Notes under the pieces: model-generated
Database searches by the model: none
Seen by the model: only the letters and a program-made list of their open reading frames with translations
What the model was told of the DNA's origin: nothing
Assembly: GCA_026193555.1 (NCBI GenBank)
Contig: JAPHUU010000446.1
Span: 1 to 9,641, forward strand
Direction: 5' to 3'
Source: Rhodanobacter sp.
GTDB lineage: Bacteria > Pseudomonadota > Gammaproteobacteria > Xanthomonadales > Rhodanobacteraceae
DNA length: 9,641 bases
Program-made: the position numbers and the translations under genes
Shown here: positions 1 through 6,950 of the stretch, piece after piece
Layout: every line of letters starts with the position of its first letter
How positions within the stretch are numbered: the stretch's first letter is position 1

Positions 1-190
1 CCACCGAAAGGCGCTCGGTCTCCTCGGCAAGACTTACCAGCAACACCACCTCGTCACCGAGTGCGTACTGCTGTGCGGTCGCCGCGAACAGGCCACCGTG
101 TTTCAGGAACGGCATGTACGCGTTGTACAGCGACGCGGCATCCTTGATTTTCAGCGAGATGATGCCCTGTCGGGCGGTTGCGGGTTGCAT
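1..190 (-). CDS. pilZ: Type IV pilus assembly protein PilZ (N-terminal part, gene runs off window)
   Basis: Small cytoplasmic PilZ-domain adaptor needed for type IV pilus biogenesis. In Xanthomonas it links the GGDEF-EAL protein FimX to the extension ATPase PilB. The first 63 residues are visible. They match the family closely: an N-terminal ARQGIISLKIKD segment, then LYNAYMPFLKHGGLF, then a YALGDEVVLLVSL strand. The c-di-GMP-binding RxxxR motif of canonical PilZ domains is absent at the N-terminus, as known for this pilus-specific subgroup, so the protein probably does not bind c-di-GMP itself. The ATG at 190-188 is favoured because the family begins a few residues before the RQGI(I/L)SL motif, and AGGGG lies 6 nt upstream. 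The gene is separated from the upstream GGDEF-EAL gene by about 140 nt, so it may have its own promoter. The C-terminal half lies outside the window. Identification is based on remembered family sequence, not a search. Confidence 0.93.
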   Translation of the reverse strand, partial: MQPATARQGIISLKIKDAASLYNAYMPFLKHGGLFAATAQQYALGDEVVLLVSLAEETERLSV

Positions 191-330
191 GGATGACCCC
201 TGCTGGATGGTGAAACCACCCTGACGATGTGGCGATCTTATTATGTTGCAAGCTCGTCATACCACTTTCGGCGCTCAGCATGTGACATCCATCGCACGCA
301 TTGCCCGGCTTCAGGGCTGGCCAGGGATGT
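191..330 (-). promoter_or_regulatory. Leader region of pilZ with weak candidate -10 box
   Basis: This 140-nt gap separates the stop of the GGDEF-EAL gene from the pilZ start. On the minus strand CATAAT at 245-240 is one mismatch from the sigma-70 -10 consensus and would give a leader of about 40 nt. The hexamer 17 nt upstream (AAAGTG) is a poor -35, so the promoter call is weak. An imperfect inverted repeat (GGATGT at 325-330 against ACATCC at 285-290, with a GCCC/GGGC pair at 303-306 and 314-317 inside) lies just after the upstream gene, but no T-run follows. No intrinsic terminator is evident, so read-through into pilZ is possible. Confidence 0.3.
197..201 (-). promoter_or_regulatory. Ribosome binding site of pilZ
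   Basis: AGGGG on the minus strand lies 6 nt before the ATG at 190. It is a reasonable but imperfect Shine-Dalgarno sequence, and it supports this start over later in-frame codons. Confidence 0.5.
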
Positions 331-3210
331 TCACTGGATCCATGACTGGGCCGACAGCAACGACTGCCGCTCGCTTGCCATGTGTTCCCACGAGTCCGGC
401 GGCACCCAGCGCGAAACCCATCCGGCGACGGATTCGGCCAGCATCGGTCGCGAAATGGAGTATCCCTGCAGTTGATGGCAACCCAGGGATGCCAGCAGAT
501 CGCCCTGTGCCGAAGTCTCGACCCCTTCGGCGATCACCGCCTTGGCCAGCATGCGCGCGGTGGTGATCACGCCGGCCGCAATTGCCACGTTGCGCTCATC
601 GCTGAGGATGTCGCGAACGAAACTCTGGTCAAGCTTGATGTGCTCGATATCGAGTTGCTGAATGTGACTCAGCGATGCGCTGCCCGTACCGAAGTCGTCC
701 AGACTGACCCGGATACCGCGCCGGCGGCATTCCTCGATGACGATCTTCGCGCGGGCGTGATCCATGGTCGGCCCGGTTTCCGTGACTTCGATGCCGAAGC
801 CCACGTCCAGCACCCCCGGGTAGGTCTCCAACACCGCGTCGATGTCGCTGAAAAAGGCCGGGTGCAGCAGATGACGCGTACTGATGTTGACGGACACCGG
901 AAGCCAGACACCCGTCATCATCCATGCCTGGCACTGCTTCAACGCCTCGCCCAGCACAAAGCGACCGATCGGCCGCGCCAGTTGCGCATCGTCAAGCACG
1001 TGCATGAACCTGGCCGGTTCGATCAGTCCCTCATCGGAATCATCCAGGCGCAACAAAGCCTCCATTCCCGCCACACCATGCCGTCCCGGCAAGCCGTCGA
1101 TGTAGACGATCGGCTGGTACAGCAGCCGCAACTGAGAGTTCGCCAATGCCTCGACAAACCTGTCGCGCATGGCCTGCAATTGAATCTGCCCGTTTTCCAT
1201 TGCCGGTTCGTAGATCACTCCCCGGTCCTTGCCATCCTCTTTTGCCGCATACATGGCCAGATCCGCATGGCGAACCAGACCTTCGGCGGCGGATGGATCC
1301 AGCGGGAAAAGCGTCCAGCCGATACTCGCGGAAAGGTGCACCTGCTCGCCCATCAGGATGAATGGCGCCCGCAAGGCCTGCAGGATGCACCGGCTGATGG
1401 CATCCAGTTGCTCCCTGCTGTCGAGACCGGGGATGATCAGGGCGAATTCGTCGCCACCGAAACGAGCCAGCACATCGGCCTTGCGCAACATCGCACGAAT
1501 CCGCGCCGACGCCTCCATCAGCGCCTGATCGCCGCCTTCATGACCGATCGTGTCATTGACACTCTTGAATCGATCAAGGTCCAGCACACCGACCGCCAGC
1601 AGGGTCTGTTCCCGGAGAGCCTGCTTGCGTGCCTGTTCCAGCAACTCGAACAGCAGTCGGCGATTGGGCAGGCCGGTCACCACATCGTAGAAAGCCAGGC
1701 GCTTGACGCTTTGTTCCTGCCTCTTCTGGTCGGTAATTTCCCGTTCCTGCCATATCCTGCCGCGAGCCAGGCCATCGATGCTGATCGGCGTGAAGTCGCG
1801 CAGGAACGTGCGCCCACCCCTGATACTTACCTCCTCGCCCTTGACCGCATCGCCACCGGACAGGATCTCCCCGAGGCGGCGAATTTCGGCCTGTGGTTGT
1901 TCGTAGATCTGCGCCAGCTGAGAAAAAATCAGTGCGGCGGGTCGGCCTTCCAGCTCGGCCGGTGATTCAAGCAATCCGTGCAGCTCGCAAAACGCCTCAT
2001 TGACATATTTCACCGTCTCATCTTCGGACAGCACCAACATCCCGACATGCTGGTTTGAGAAGATGCTGCGAAAATACTGCAGGTTGAAACGCAGGTCGCG
2101 TTCCGCCACCCGCCGCGCGGCTTTCGCCCGCTGGATCTGGATACCCAGCCCCAGCTCGGTCGCCATCTCCGTGAAAATCTGGACTTCAGCCGGTTCAAAG
2201 GCCCCAGCCTCGACTGCCCCGACAACGAACACACCGATGATGATTCCGTCCAACCGCAGCGGCATCGTCAGCACCGCCCCCAGATCAGGCATCTCGGCCC
2301 GGAGCGGCCAGCCCGCGTTGGCAAGCGGCAAGACCTGACTGATCTGGGGCCGACCGGTGCGCATGGCTCCGACGACCGCGTGCTGGCCGAGGTCCGGACT
2401 ATCCAGTACACACCGGAGAGGGCTCTCGCACTGTCCGGCAAGACCGTCATGGGCGCGCAGCAGCAGCGTCTGCGGGGAATCAAGCTCCAACAACGCGATA
2501 CCCGCAAACAGGTAGCCGCCAACGGATCGCGACACGTCGCAGGCATTGGCCAGCAGAACCTGTTCGTCCGCACTATGAGTGACCACCTTGATCATCTCGC
2601 TGAGCAGACGCAGCATGCGTCGCTGGCGCGCTTCGTCCCGCACTGACTGCAGCAGCCGCGTCCGCTGTTCGTGGGATTCCAGCCCCAGCCCGATACTGGC
2701 CGCAGCCTGCTGCAGCAAGTCGATCATCGCTGCGGAGAAGTACCCCGGATCGACTGCCCGTATCACCAGACCGGCACGCACCTCGCCGAACACCAGCACC
2801 GGCACCGCGACGACCGAGGTGATTCCATGTTTCACATAGGCCTGCTGGAACGCCTCGACACCTGAAGTACGGCGGACATCCGGCTCCAGTTGGGGTGCCC
2901 CCTGCCAGAATGACGGCTTGGCAAGCGTGAGTGACAAGTGGTCAGGGTAGACGTCCTGTACGTCTCCGGCGACCTGCGCCGGCGCCATGCGCCGGAACAG
3001 GCCACTGGCGCGATCCACTTCACCTACCATCACCAGCAAGGCACCCACCCGGCGTTCCAATACCTCGATGATCGCCTGGTAGAGCACCTGCGGTTCGAGC
3101 GAGCGGGCCATCAACTGGCCGATATCCGACAGCGTGGCGTAGAAACTCTCGCTGGATACGGTCGACACTGCCGGATTGTTCTGCCACTCGTTCTGATCCG
3201 CGTTCTGCAT
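331..3210 (-). CDS. GAF-GAF-PAS-GGDEF-EAL c-di-GMP synthase/phosphodiesterase
   Basis: Predicted cytoplasmic c-di-GMP turnover enzyme of 959 residues. Domains in order: GAF 1 (about 25-180), GAF 2 (about 200-362), PAS (about 372-495), GGDEF (about 500-665) and EAL (about 683-935). No signal peptide or membrane segment is seen. GGDEF is exact at 585-589, with DLDRFK at 544-549 supplying a metal ligand. An inhibitory-site RxxD (R576-D579) lies exactly 5 residues before it. The EAL domain keeps the expected catalytic set: E717 in EALLR, N775, E808, the D838-D839 pair in DDFGTG, K859, E895 and Q915. Both activities are therefore possible, unlike FimX, which is degenerate. The GAF and PAS ligands cannot be told. 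The ATG start is forced at its 5' side because an in-frame TGA abuts it, but no clear Shine-Dalgarno is visible. The gene stands between a PIG-L deacetylase gene (170-nt gap) and pilZ (140-nt gap), which suggests a role in pilus or surface behaviour. That role is inference. Confidence 0.92.
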   Translation of the reverse strand: MQNADQNEWQNNPAVSTVSSESFYATLSDIGQLMARSLEPQVLYQAIIEVLERRVGALLVMVGEVDRASGLFRRMAPAQVAGDVQDVYPDHLSLTLAKPSFWQGAPQLEPDVRRTSGVEAFQQAYVKHGITSVVAVPVLVFGEVRAGLVIRAVDPGYFSAAMIDLLQQAAASIGLGLESHEQRTRLLQSVRDEARQRRMLRLLSEMIKVVTHSADEQVLLANACDVSRSVGGYLFAGIALLELDSPQTLLLRAHDGLAGQCESPLRCVLDSPDLGQHAVVGAMRTGRPQISQVLPLANAGWPLRAEMPDLGAVLTMPLRLDGIIIGVFVVGAVEAGAFEPAEVQIFTEMATELGLGIQIQRAKAARRVAERDLRFNLQYFRSIFSNQHVGMLVLSEDETVKYVNEAFCELHGLLESPAELEGRPAALIFSQLAQIYEQPQAEIRRLGEILSGGDAVKGEEVSIRGGRTFLRDFTPISIDGLARGRIWQEREITDQKRQEQSVKRLAFYDVVTGLPNRRLLFELLEQARKQALREQTLLAVGVLDLDRFKSVNDTIGHEGGDQALMEASARIRAMLRKADVLARFGGDEFALIIPGLDSREQLDAISRCILQALRAPFILMGEQVHLSASIGWTLFPLDPSAAEGLVRHADLAMYAAKEDGKDRGVIYEPAMENGQIQLQAMRDRFVEALANSQLRLLYQPIVYIDGLPGRHGVAGMEALLRLDDSDEGLIEPARFMHVLDDAQLARPIGRFVLGEALKQCQAWMMTGVWLPVSVNISTRHLLHPAFFSDIDAVLETYPGVLDVGFGIEVTETGPTMDHARAKIVIEECRRRGIRVSLDDFGTGSASLSHIQQLDIEHIKLDQSFVRDILSDERNVAIAAGVITTARMLAKAVIAEGVETSAQGDLLASLGCHQLQGYSISRPMLAESVAGWVSRWVPPDSWEHMASERQSLLSAQSWIQ

Positions 3211-3264
3211 TCAGGTAGCCGGTCCGGTAGACAGAAACAGTGGGTGTTGCCTCGACATGAGCAT
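3211..3264 (-). other. Possible 17-codon upstream ORF abutting the GGDEF-EAL start
   Basis: An ATG at 3264 (a second in-frame ATG lies at 3258) opens a 17-codon frame. Its TGA directly touches the ATG of the GGDEF-EAL gene (TGAATG), and the two are in the same frame. The peptide would begin MLMSRQHPLF. Such an arrangement could allow translational reinitiation, which would fit the lack of a Shine-Dalgarno for the large gene. However, the small frame also lacks a good ribosome binding site, so it may be chance. Confidence 0.2.
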
Positions 3265-3288
3265 GCTGACCAGGTCGCCGTGTCAGAT

Positions 3289-3303
3289 GCGGTCGCAGAC
3301 CGC
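3289..3303. repeat. Perfect 6-bp inverted repeat with 3-nt loop
   Basis: GCGGTC-GCA-GACCGC on the plus strand forms a perfect hairpin in the gap between the PIG-L and GGDEF-EAL genes. No T-run follows on either strand, so it is not a standard intrinsic terminator. It could be a weak RNA structure in the leader of the GGDEF-EAL transcript, or chance in GC-rich DNA. Confidence 0.3.
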
Positions 3304-3331
3304 CGCGCGGCACATTGCCCGCTGCTCTGAT

Positions 3332-3367
3332 TGATTCCCATGGCTGAAGCACGCGATGCCGGAATCA
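3332..3367. repeat. Inverted repeat just downstream of the PIG-L gene
   Basis: TGATTCC at 3332-3338 is the exact reverse complement of GGAATCA at 3361-3367. An inner GGC (3342-3344) and GCC (3358-3360) could extend the stem past a 3-nt bulge. It begins 13 nt after the stop codon of the PIG-L gene, where operon-end structures occur. There is no following T-run, so at most it is a 3'-end stabilising stem or part of a factor-dependent termination region. Confidence 0.3.
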
Positions 3368-3380
3368 GCACCGCATGCCA

Positions 3381-4352
3381 CTAGATCTCGCACCAGCCCC
3401 AATAGTCGAAGATCCAAGGCGTATGCAGATCCCATGCCAGCCTGACGAAACGCGCCGAATCTTCCGCTCCCGCCAGCGAGGTCAGGTGGTAGGCGCCGTG
3501 ATCGTCACGGTGCAGTGGCGCATTGCACCAACGCCACGTTTGCGCCCCCGACTCGGTGACCACACTCAATCGCAGCCAGCGCCCGAGCCATCCGGGAGGC
3601 TGCCATGGCAGCGCGCGAGCCGATTCCGACTGCGCCGGCAGCCGGTCATAGCACTCCGGTCGCTCGGCCATGCGCCGCATCCGGCCGGCACTCAACGCCA
3701 TCTGAGTGCAATGAGCCAGCAACGCCGAGCGCTTGCTTGACCGTTGCGTACTGGTACCGCCAATTTCGACGGAACTGACGCCCAGCGTCCTTCCATGCAC
3801 CAGATAGGTCAGAACTGGCGGTGACGGTCGCTGCCGGGTCAGCGCCAGACGAACCAGCACGTGGGCGGATCCATGATCGGGGTGGCGGTCGGCCAGTGCC
3901 GGAACCGCGATCAGAGTCGGCTGAAATTGCTCGATGGCTTTGGCCACGGCATCGACTACCGCAGTGTCCGGCCGGAGCAGGCAGTCGGTTATGCCCATGT
4001 CCGGCAGACCCAAGGCGTGCAAGGCCTGCGACGGCACATCAAGACGCTGCAGCGCCTGCAGCGCTTCCGCGTGACGCCGGCGTCCCCAGCGCTCCCGATC
4101 CTGCGCCCGGATCAGCAGCCTCCGTTCCAGCCAGCGCTGCGGCCACGGGTTGTTGTCGCCAGCGGTCAGCAGCAGAATCTGTACTTCACCGTCGGCAGCA
4201 CGCACCTGCTGGATCAGCAGACCGGTGGCAATGGTTTCGTCGTCCGGATGCGGTGCCACCACCAGCAGGCGAGTCTGTGCGGAAAATACCGGTGTGTCAT
4301 CCACGCTGCCGGCAACCGGCTCGTTGCCGCCCGTCATGTGGGTCAGCGCCAT
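3381..4352 (-). CDS. PIG-L/LmbE-family deacetylase
   Basis: Predicted zinc-dependent deacetylase of the PIG-L/LmbE family, whose members typically remove N-acetyl groups from GlcNAc-type sugars in glycolipids, polysaccharides or small thiols. The substrate cannot be told here. From the chosen start the protein is 323 residues. The metal-binding APHPDDE lies at about 33-39 (H35, D37, D38) and the second family motif HPDHGSAH at 157-164. A TAGDNNPWPQRW segment (about 63-74) follows the first strand. The last 110 or so residues extend beyond the core, are rich in Trp and Arg, and are of unknown role. No signal peptide is seen. The ATG at 4352 overlaps the holB stop by 10 nt (ATGGCGCTGA), suggesting translational coupling. 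An ATG at 4337, 5 nt past that stop, is nearly as good, and neither has a clear Shine-Dalgarno. A GTG at 4436 would overlap holB by 94 nt and is less likely. It looks like the last gene of the fabF-holB operon. Confidence 0.85.
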   Translation of the reverse strand: MALTHMTGGNEPVAGSVDDTPVFSAQTRLLVVAPHPDDETIATGLLIQQVRAADGEVQILLLTAGDNNPWPQRWLERRLLIRAQDRERWGRRRHAEALQALQRLDVPSQALHALGLPDMGITDCLLRPDTAVVDAVAKAIEQFQPTLIAVPALADRHPDHGSAHVLVRLALTRQRPSPPVLTYLVHGRTLGVSSVEIGGTSTQRSSKRSALLAHCTQMALSAGRMRRMAERPECYDRLPAQSESARALPWQPPGWLGRWLRLSVVTESGAQTWRWCNAPLHRDDHGAYHLTSLAGAEDSARFVRLAWDLHTPWIFDYWGWCEI

Positions 4353-5278
4353 TGCGCGAGGAGTTCGAGCAGCAGCAGATCGCCACGCAAGGGACCACGC
4401 AGGCTTTCCCTGGTGCGGTTGCTGGCGCTGTACCACTGACCCAGTGCCTCGACGTCCAGTCCGCTGGCCAGCGGTCCGCTTCCCTGCGTTGCCCTGATCC
4501 GGATCTCGTCAGCCACCGCCTGGGCGGCGAACCACAGACGCTGCTCCGGCGCGCTGTCCAGCCAGCGCTTGACCACCTCGGTCGGCTGACCTCGCCCGGC
4601 CGCCAGCGCCGCCAGATCCTTGCGCACCTCCAGCCGCCGATCGAGCGCGCCTTCCTGCGCCCACATCCTGGCCAGACCAGGATTGCCACCCGCAGCGGTC
4701 AGCGCTGCCGCCGCATCGCCAACGCCCTCGGCCTCCAGCCATGCCAGGGCTGCAGCAGTCCCGGGCAGCTGAAACTCGATCCGCTGGCAGCGGCTGCGGA
4801 TCGTCTGCGGCAGCCGCCACGGGGCATCAGCGACAAGGATCAGCAGGGTCTGCGCCGCCGGTTCTTCCAGCGTTTTCAGCAAGGCGTTGGCCGCCGCCGA
4901 ATTCAGCGCATCGGCCGGATCGATGATCGCCACCTGCCAGCCGCCGAACTGGCTGCTCATCGCCAGGCGCGCCGACAATCCACGAATCTGGTCGACCACG
5001 ATTTCGCTGCGCTGCACGCCATCCTTGCGCAGGCCGAACGTCAGCCGGATCAGGTCGGGATGCGTGCCTGCCGCCAACAGCAGGCAGGTACGGCACTGTC
5101 CGCAGGCCTCGCCCTGCGTCGACTGGCCGCACAACAGTCCCTGCACGAAGCGCTGCGCGAACGCGCGCTTGCCAAGCCCGTTTGGACCGCACAGCAACAA
5201 CGCATGCGGCATCGCATCGCGTTGACGGCGCGCCTGCAGTCGCGACCAGTGATCGTCGTGCCATGGCAGGCCGGTCAC
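4343..5278 (-). CDS. holB: DNA polymerase III subunit delta prime
   Basis: Clamp-loader subunit delta prime, which works with the DnaX and delta subunits to load the beta clamp at replication forks. It is 311 residues from the GTG at 5278, close to the usual length. The N-terminus carries the typical PW (residues 5-6) and a Walker-A-like GPNGLGK at 31-37 followed by Arg instead of Ser/Thr. A degenerate P-loop is expected, because delta prime does not hydrolyse ATP. Four cysteines (C50, C59, C62, C65) form the zinc module, followed by AGTHPD. LLKTLEEP at 133-140 and the SRC motif at 162-164 are diagnostic of the delta prime/DnaX fold. The GTG start overlaps the tmk stop as GTGA. An upstream extension to 5404 would be out-of-frame tmk sequence and lacks family similarity. 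The downstream PIG-L gene probably overlaps its end. In Pseudomonas and Xanthomonas, pilZ usually follows directly, whereas here two genes intervene. Confidence 0.94.
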   Translation of the reverse strand: MTGLPWHDDHWSRLQARRQRDAMPHALLLCGPNGLGKRAFAQRFVQGLLCGQSTQGEACGQCRTCLLLAAGTHPDLIRLTFGLRKDGVQRSEIVVDQIRGLSARLAMSSQFGGWQVAIIDPADALNSAAANALLKTLEEPAAQTLLILVADAPWRLPQTIRSRCQRIEFQLPGTAAALAWLEAEGVGDAAAALTAAGGNPGLARMWAQEGALDRRLEVRKDLAALAAGRGQPTEVVKRWLDSAPEQRLWFAAQAVADEIRIRATQGSGPLASGLDVEALGQWYSASNRTRESLRGPLRGDLLLLELLAQWR

Positions 5279-5916
5279 GCCCGCACACCATCGATCAAGC
5301 TTGCCACCGCCCGGGTGACAGCCAGCAATACGGCCGCTGGCGGCTGGCTGGCGTCGATCACCCGAAATCGATCCGGCTCGGCAGCAGCCAGCTCCCGGTA
5401 GCACGCGCGCACGCGTTCGAAGAACTGATCGGTCTCGACTTCGATGCGATCCGCATCGCCACGACCCGCAGCGCGGGCACGCCCGGTGGCCACCGGCAGA
5501 TCCAGCAGCAGGGTCAGGTCGGGCTTCACGCCGGCACAGGCCCAGTGTTCCAGCTCGGCGATCCGCGCCATCGGCTGGCCGCGGCCGCCGCCCTGATAGG
5601 CATAACTGGCGTCGGCGAAGCGATCACACAGTACCCATCGCCCGGCATGCAGTGCCGGGGCGATCAGCTCGCGTACCAGTTGCGCACGCGACGCAAACAT
5701 CAGCAGGAGTTCGGTCTCGGCGGTCAATCCGCGCAGCGCCGGGTCGAGCACGATGCCGCGCACCGCCTCGCCCAGCGGTGTCCCCCCCGGCTCCCGCGCC
5801 GACACCAGCTCGACGCCCTGCTGCCCGATGTATTCGCGCAAGCCGGCAAGCAAGGTGCTCTTGCCAGCACCTTCGCCGCCTTCGAGGCTGATGAATTTTC
5901 CGCGCAACGAACTCAT
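5275..5916 (-). CDS. tmk: Thymidylate kinase (dTMP kinase)
   Basis: Phosphorylates dTMP to dTDP with ATP, the committed shared step of dTTP synthesis. It is a 213-residue cytosolic protein, normal for bacteria. The P-loop GGEGAGKST is at 13-21, the EPGGT substrate loop at 42-46 and the DRF motif at 98-100, followed by SYAYQGGGR. A LID region with several arginines (R146, R148, R152, R157) precedes E159, as in the type II enzymes of E. coli. The ATG at 5916 overlaps the mltG stop as ATGA, with GGAAG 8 nt upstream. The 8-residue extension to a GTG at 5940 would run into mltG and is unlikely. Its own stop overlaps the holB GTG start. The mltG-tmk-holB neighbourhood is the conserved gammaproteobacterial arrangement. 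Confidence 0.96.
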   Translation of the reverse strand: MSSLRGKFISLEGGEGAGKSTLLAGLREYIGQQGVELVSAREPGGTPLGEAVRGIVLDPALRGLTAETELLLMFASRAQLVRELIAPALHAGRWVLCDRFADASYAYQGGGRGQPMARIAELEHWACAGVKPDLTLLLDLPVATGRARAAGRGDADRIEVETDQFFERVRACYRELAAAEPDRFRVIDASQPPAAVLLAVTRAVASLIDGVRA

Positions 5917-6950
5917 CGGCAATGCTTCCGCTGGTAGCACTCGACATTGCGATTGTGTTCCTCCAGCGTGCTGGCGAACACGTGACCGCCATCACCACTT
6001 GCGACGAAGTACAGCTCGGTGCCGGATGCCGGGTGCAACGCCGCCAGCAAGGCCGGCTTTCCCGGCAGCGCAATGGGCGTGGGCGGGAGCCCTGCCCGGG
6101 TATACGTGTTGTAGGGCGTATCGGTGGTGAGATCGCTCTTGTGAATGTTGCCGGCATAACGGCTGCCCATGCCGTAGATCACGCTCGGATCGGTCTGCAG
6201 CAACATATGGTCCCGCAGACGCCGCACGAAAACGCCGGCAATCCGCGCACGCTCATCGGCACGGCCGGTTTCCTTTTCCACGATCGAGGCCAGGATCAGC
6301 GCATCGTACGGGGTAGCCAACGGCAGATTCTTGTCCCGCGCCGGCCACAGCGCGTCGAGGGTGCGCACCATCCCCAGGTGTGCCCGCTTGAGAATGTCCA
6401 GATCGGAATCGCCTTTCACGTAGGCATAGGTCTCCGGCAGAAACTGGCCTTCCGCCATCACTCCGCCAGCGCCGATCTTCTGCATGATCGCGGCATCGTC
6501 GAGATTTTCGCTCTCATGTTTCAGCACGACAGCCGTGGCCAGTGCCTGGCGCAACTCACTGAAGTTCCAGCCATCGACGATGGTGAAGTTGCGTTGCAAT
6601 ACCTTGCCCGCAGCCATGTTCGCCAGCAGCTGGCGCGGCGTGATGCCGACCTCGACGGCATATTCGCCGGCATGCAGCCGGCCGACGACGCGCATCTGTT
6701 CGCCAAGCAGGCGCCAGTACAGTGGATGGGCCGTGCTCAACCCGCGCTGACGAAGGTCGGCGACGATGTCCTTGAAACTGCGGCCACGACTGATGTCGAT
6801 GCTTTCGCCTTTCGCCGTCACGTTCAGCGGCGAACGAGTGAACCGGTCAAAGTCGTTCCAGCCATACAGCAGCGCGCCGACAACGGCCAGCAGGGCGATC
6901 AACACCAGCAGACGCGGCAAGATCCGCCCTCCGATCACGTTGCGAATCAT
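5913..6950 (-). CDS. mltG: Endolytic murein transglycosylase MltG (YceG family)
   Basis: Inner-membrane lytic transglycosylase that cleaves nascent glycan strands and is thought to set their length. It is 345 residues long. The short cytoplasmic N-terminus is followed by one membrane segment (about 11-30, PRLLVLIALLAVVGALLYGW), leaving a periplasmic body. A LysM-like part (about 50-100, including SFKDIVADLRQRGL) precedes the YceG catalytic domain. ASIVEKETG at 221-229 carries the presumed catalytic Glu (E225, equivalent to E218 of E. coli), and TDPSVIYG (253-260) and GLPPTPI (287-293) are further family signatures. The ATG at 6950 overlaps the pabC stop as ATGA and has GGAG 8 nt upstream, so it is preferred over a TTG at 6986. 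The stop overlaps the tmk start in the same way, which suggests coupled translation. Confidence 0.95.
   Translation of the reverse strand: MIRNVIGGRILPRLLVLIALLAVVGALLYGWNDFDRFTRSPLNVTAKGESIDISRGRSFKDIVADLRQRGLSTAHPLYWRLLGEQMRVVGRLHAGEYAVEVGITPRQLLANMAAGKVLQRNFTIVDGWNFSELRQALATAVVLKHESENLDDAAIMQKIGAGGVMAEGQFLPETYAYVKGDSDLDILKRAHLGMVRTLDALWPARDKNLPLATPYDALILASIVEKETGRADERARIAGVFVRRLRDHMLLQTDPSVIYGMGSRYAGNIHKSDLTTDTPYNTYTRAGLPPTPIALPGKPALLAALHPASGTELYFVASGDGGHVFASTLEEHNRNVECYQRKHCR
5925..5929 (-). promoter_or_regulatory. Ribosome binding site of tmk
   Basis: GGAAG on the minus strand lies inside the end of mltG, 8 nt before the ATG at 5916. It supports that ATG over the GTG at 5940 as the tmk start. 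Confidence 0.5.

Noticed and set aside
246..265. Sigma-54-like promoter upstream of pilZ (TGG ... TTGCA on the minus strand)
   Set aside because: The GG-to-GC spacing is 12 nt where sigma-54 promoters need 10, and the TGGCAC element is poorly matched.
382..1965. Long plus-strand open frame (527 codons) opposite the GGDEF-EAL gene
   Set aside because: It lies wholly antisense to the EAL/GGDEF coding region with its well-conserved motifs. The translation is rich in Arg, Gln and His with no recognisable domain. This is typical of antisense frames in GC-rich genes.
3289..3303. Intrinsic terminator
   Set aside because: The hairpin is good but short and has no T-run on either strand.
4353..4436. 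N-terminal extension of the PIG-L gene to a GTG at 4436
   Set aside because: It would overlap holB by 94 nt, adds Arg/Trp-rich residues out of frame with holB, and is not needed for the deacetylase fold.
3821..5401. Long plus-strand open frame (526 codons) opposite the PIG-L gene and holB
   Set aside because: It spans two clear minus-strand genes and their junction, and the predicted protein is Ala/Arg/Gln/Pro-rich and low in complexity. It is a GC-driven shadow frame.
5279..5404. N-terminal extension of holB to an upstream GTG
   Set aside because: It would overlap tmk by about 130 nt and adds sequence unlike delta prime. The GTG at 5278 in a GTGA overlap gives the expected N-terminus.
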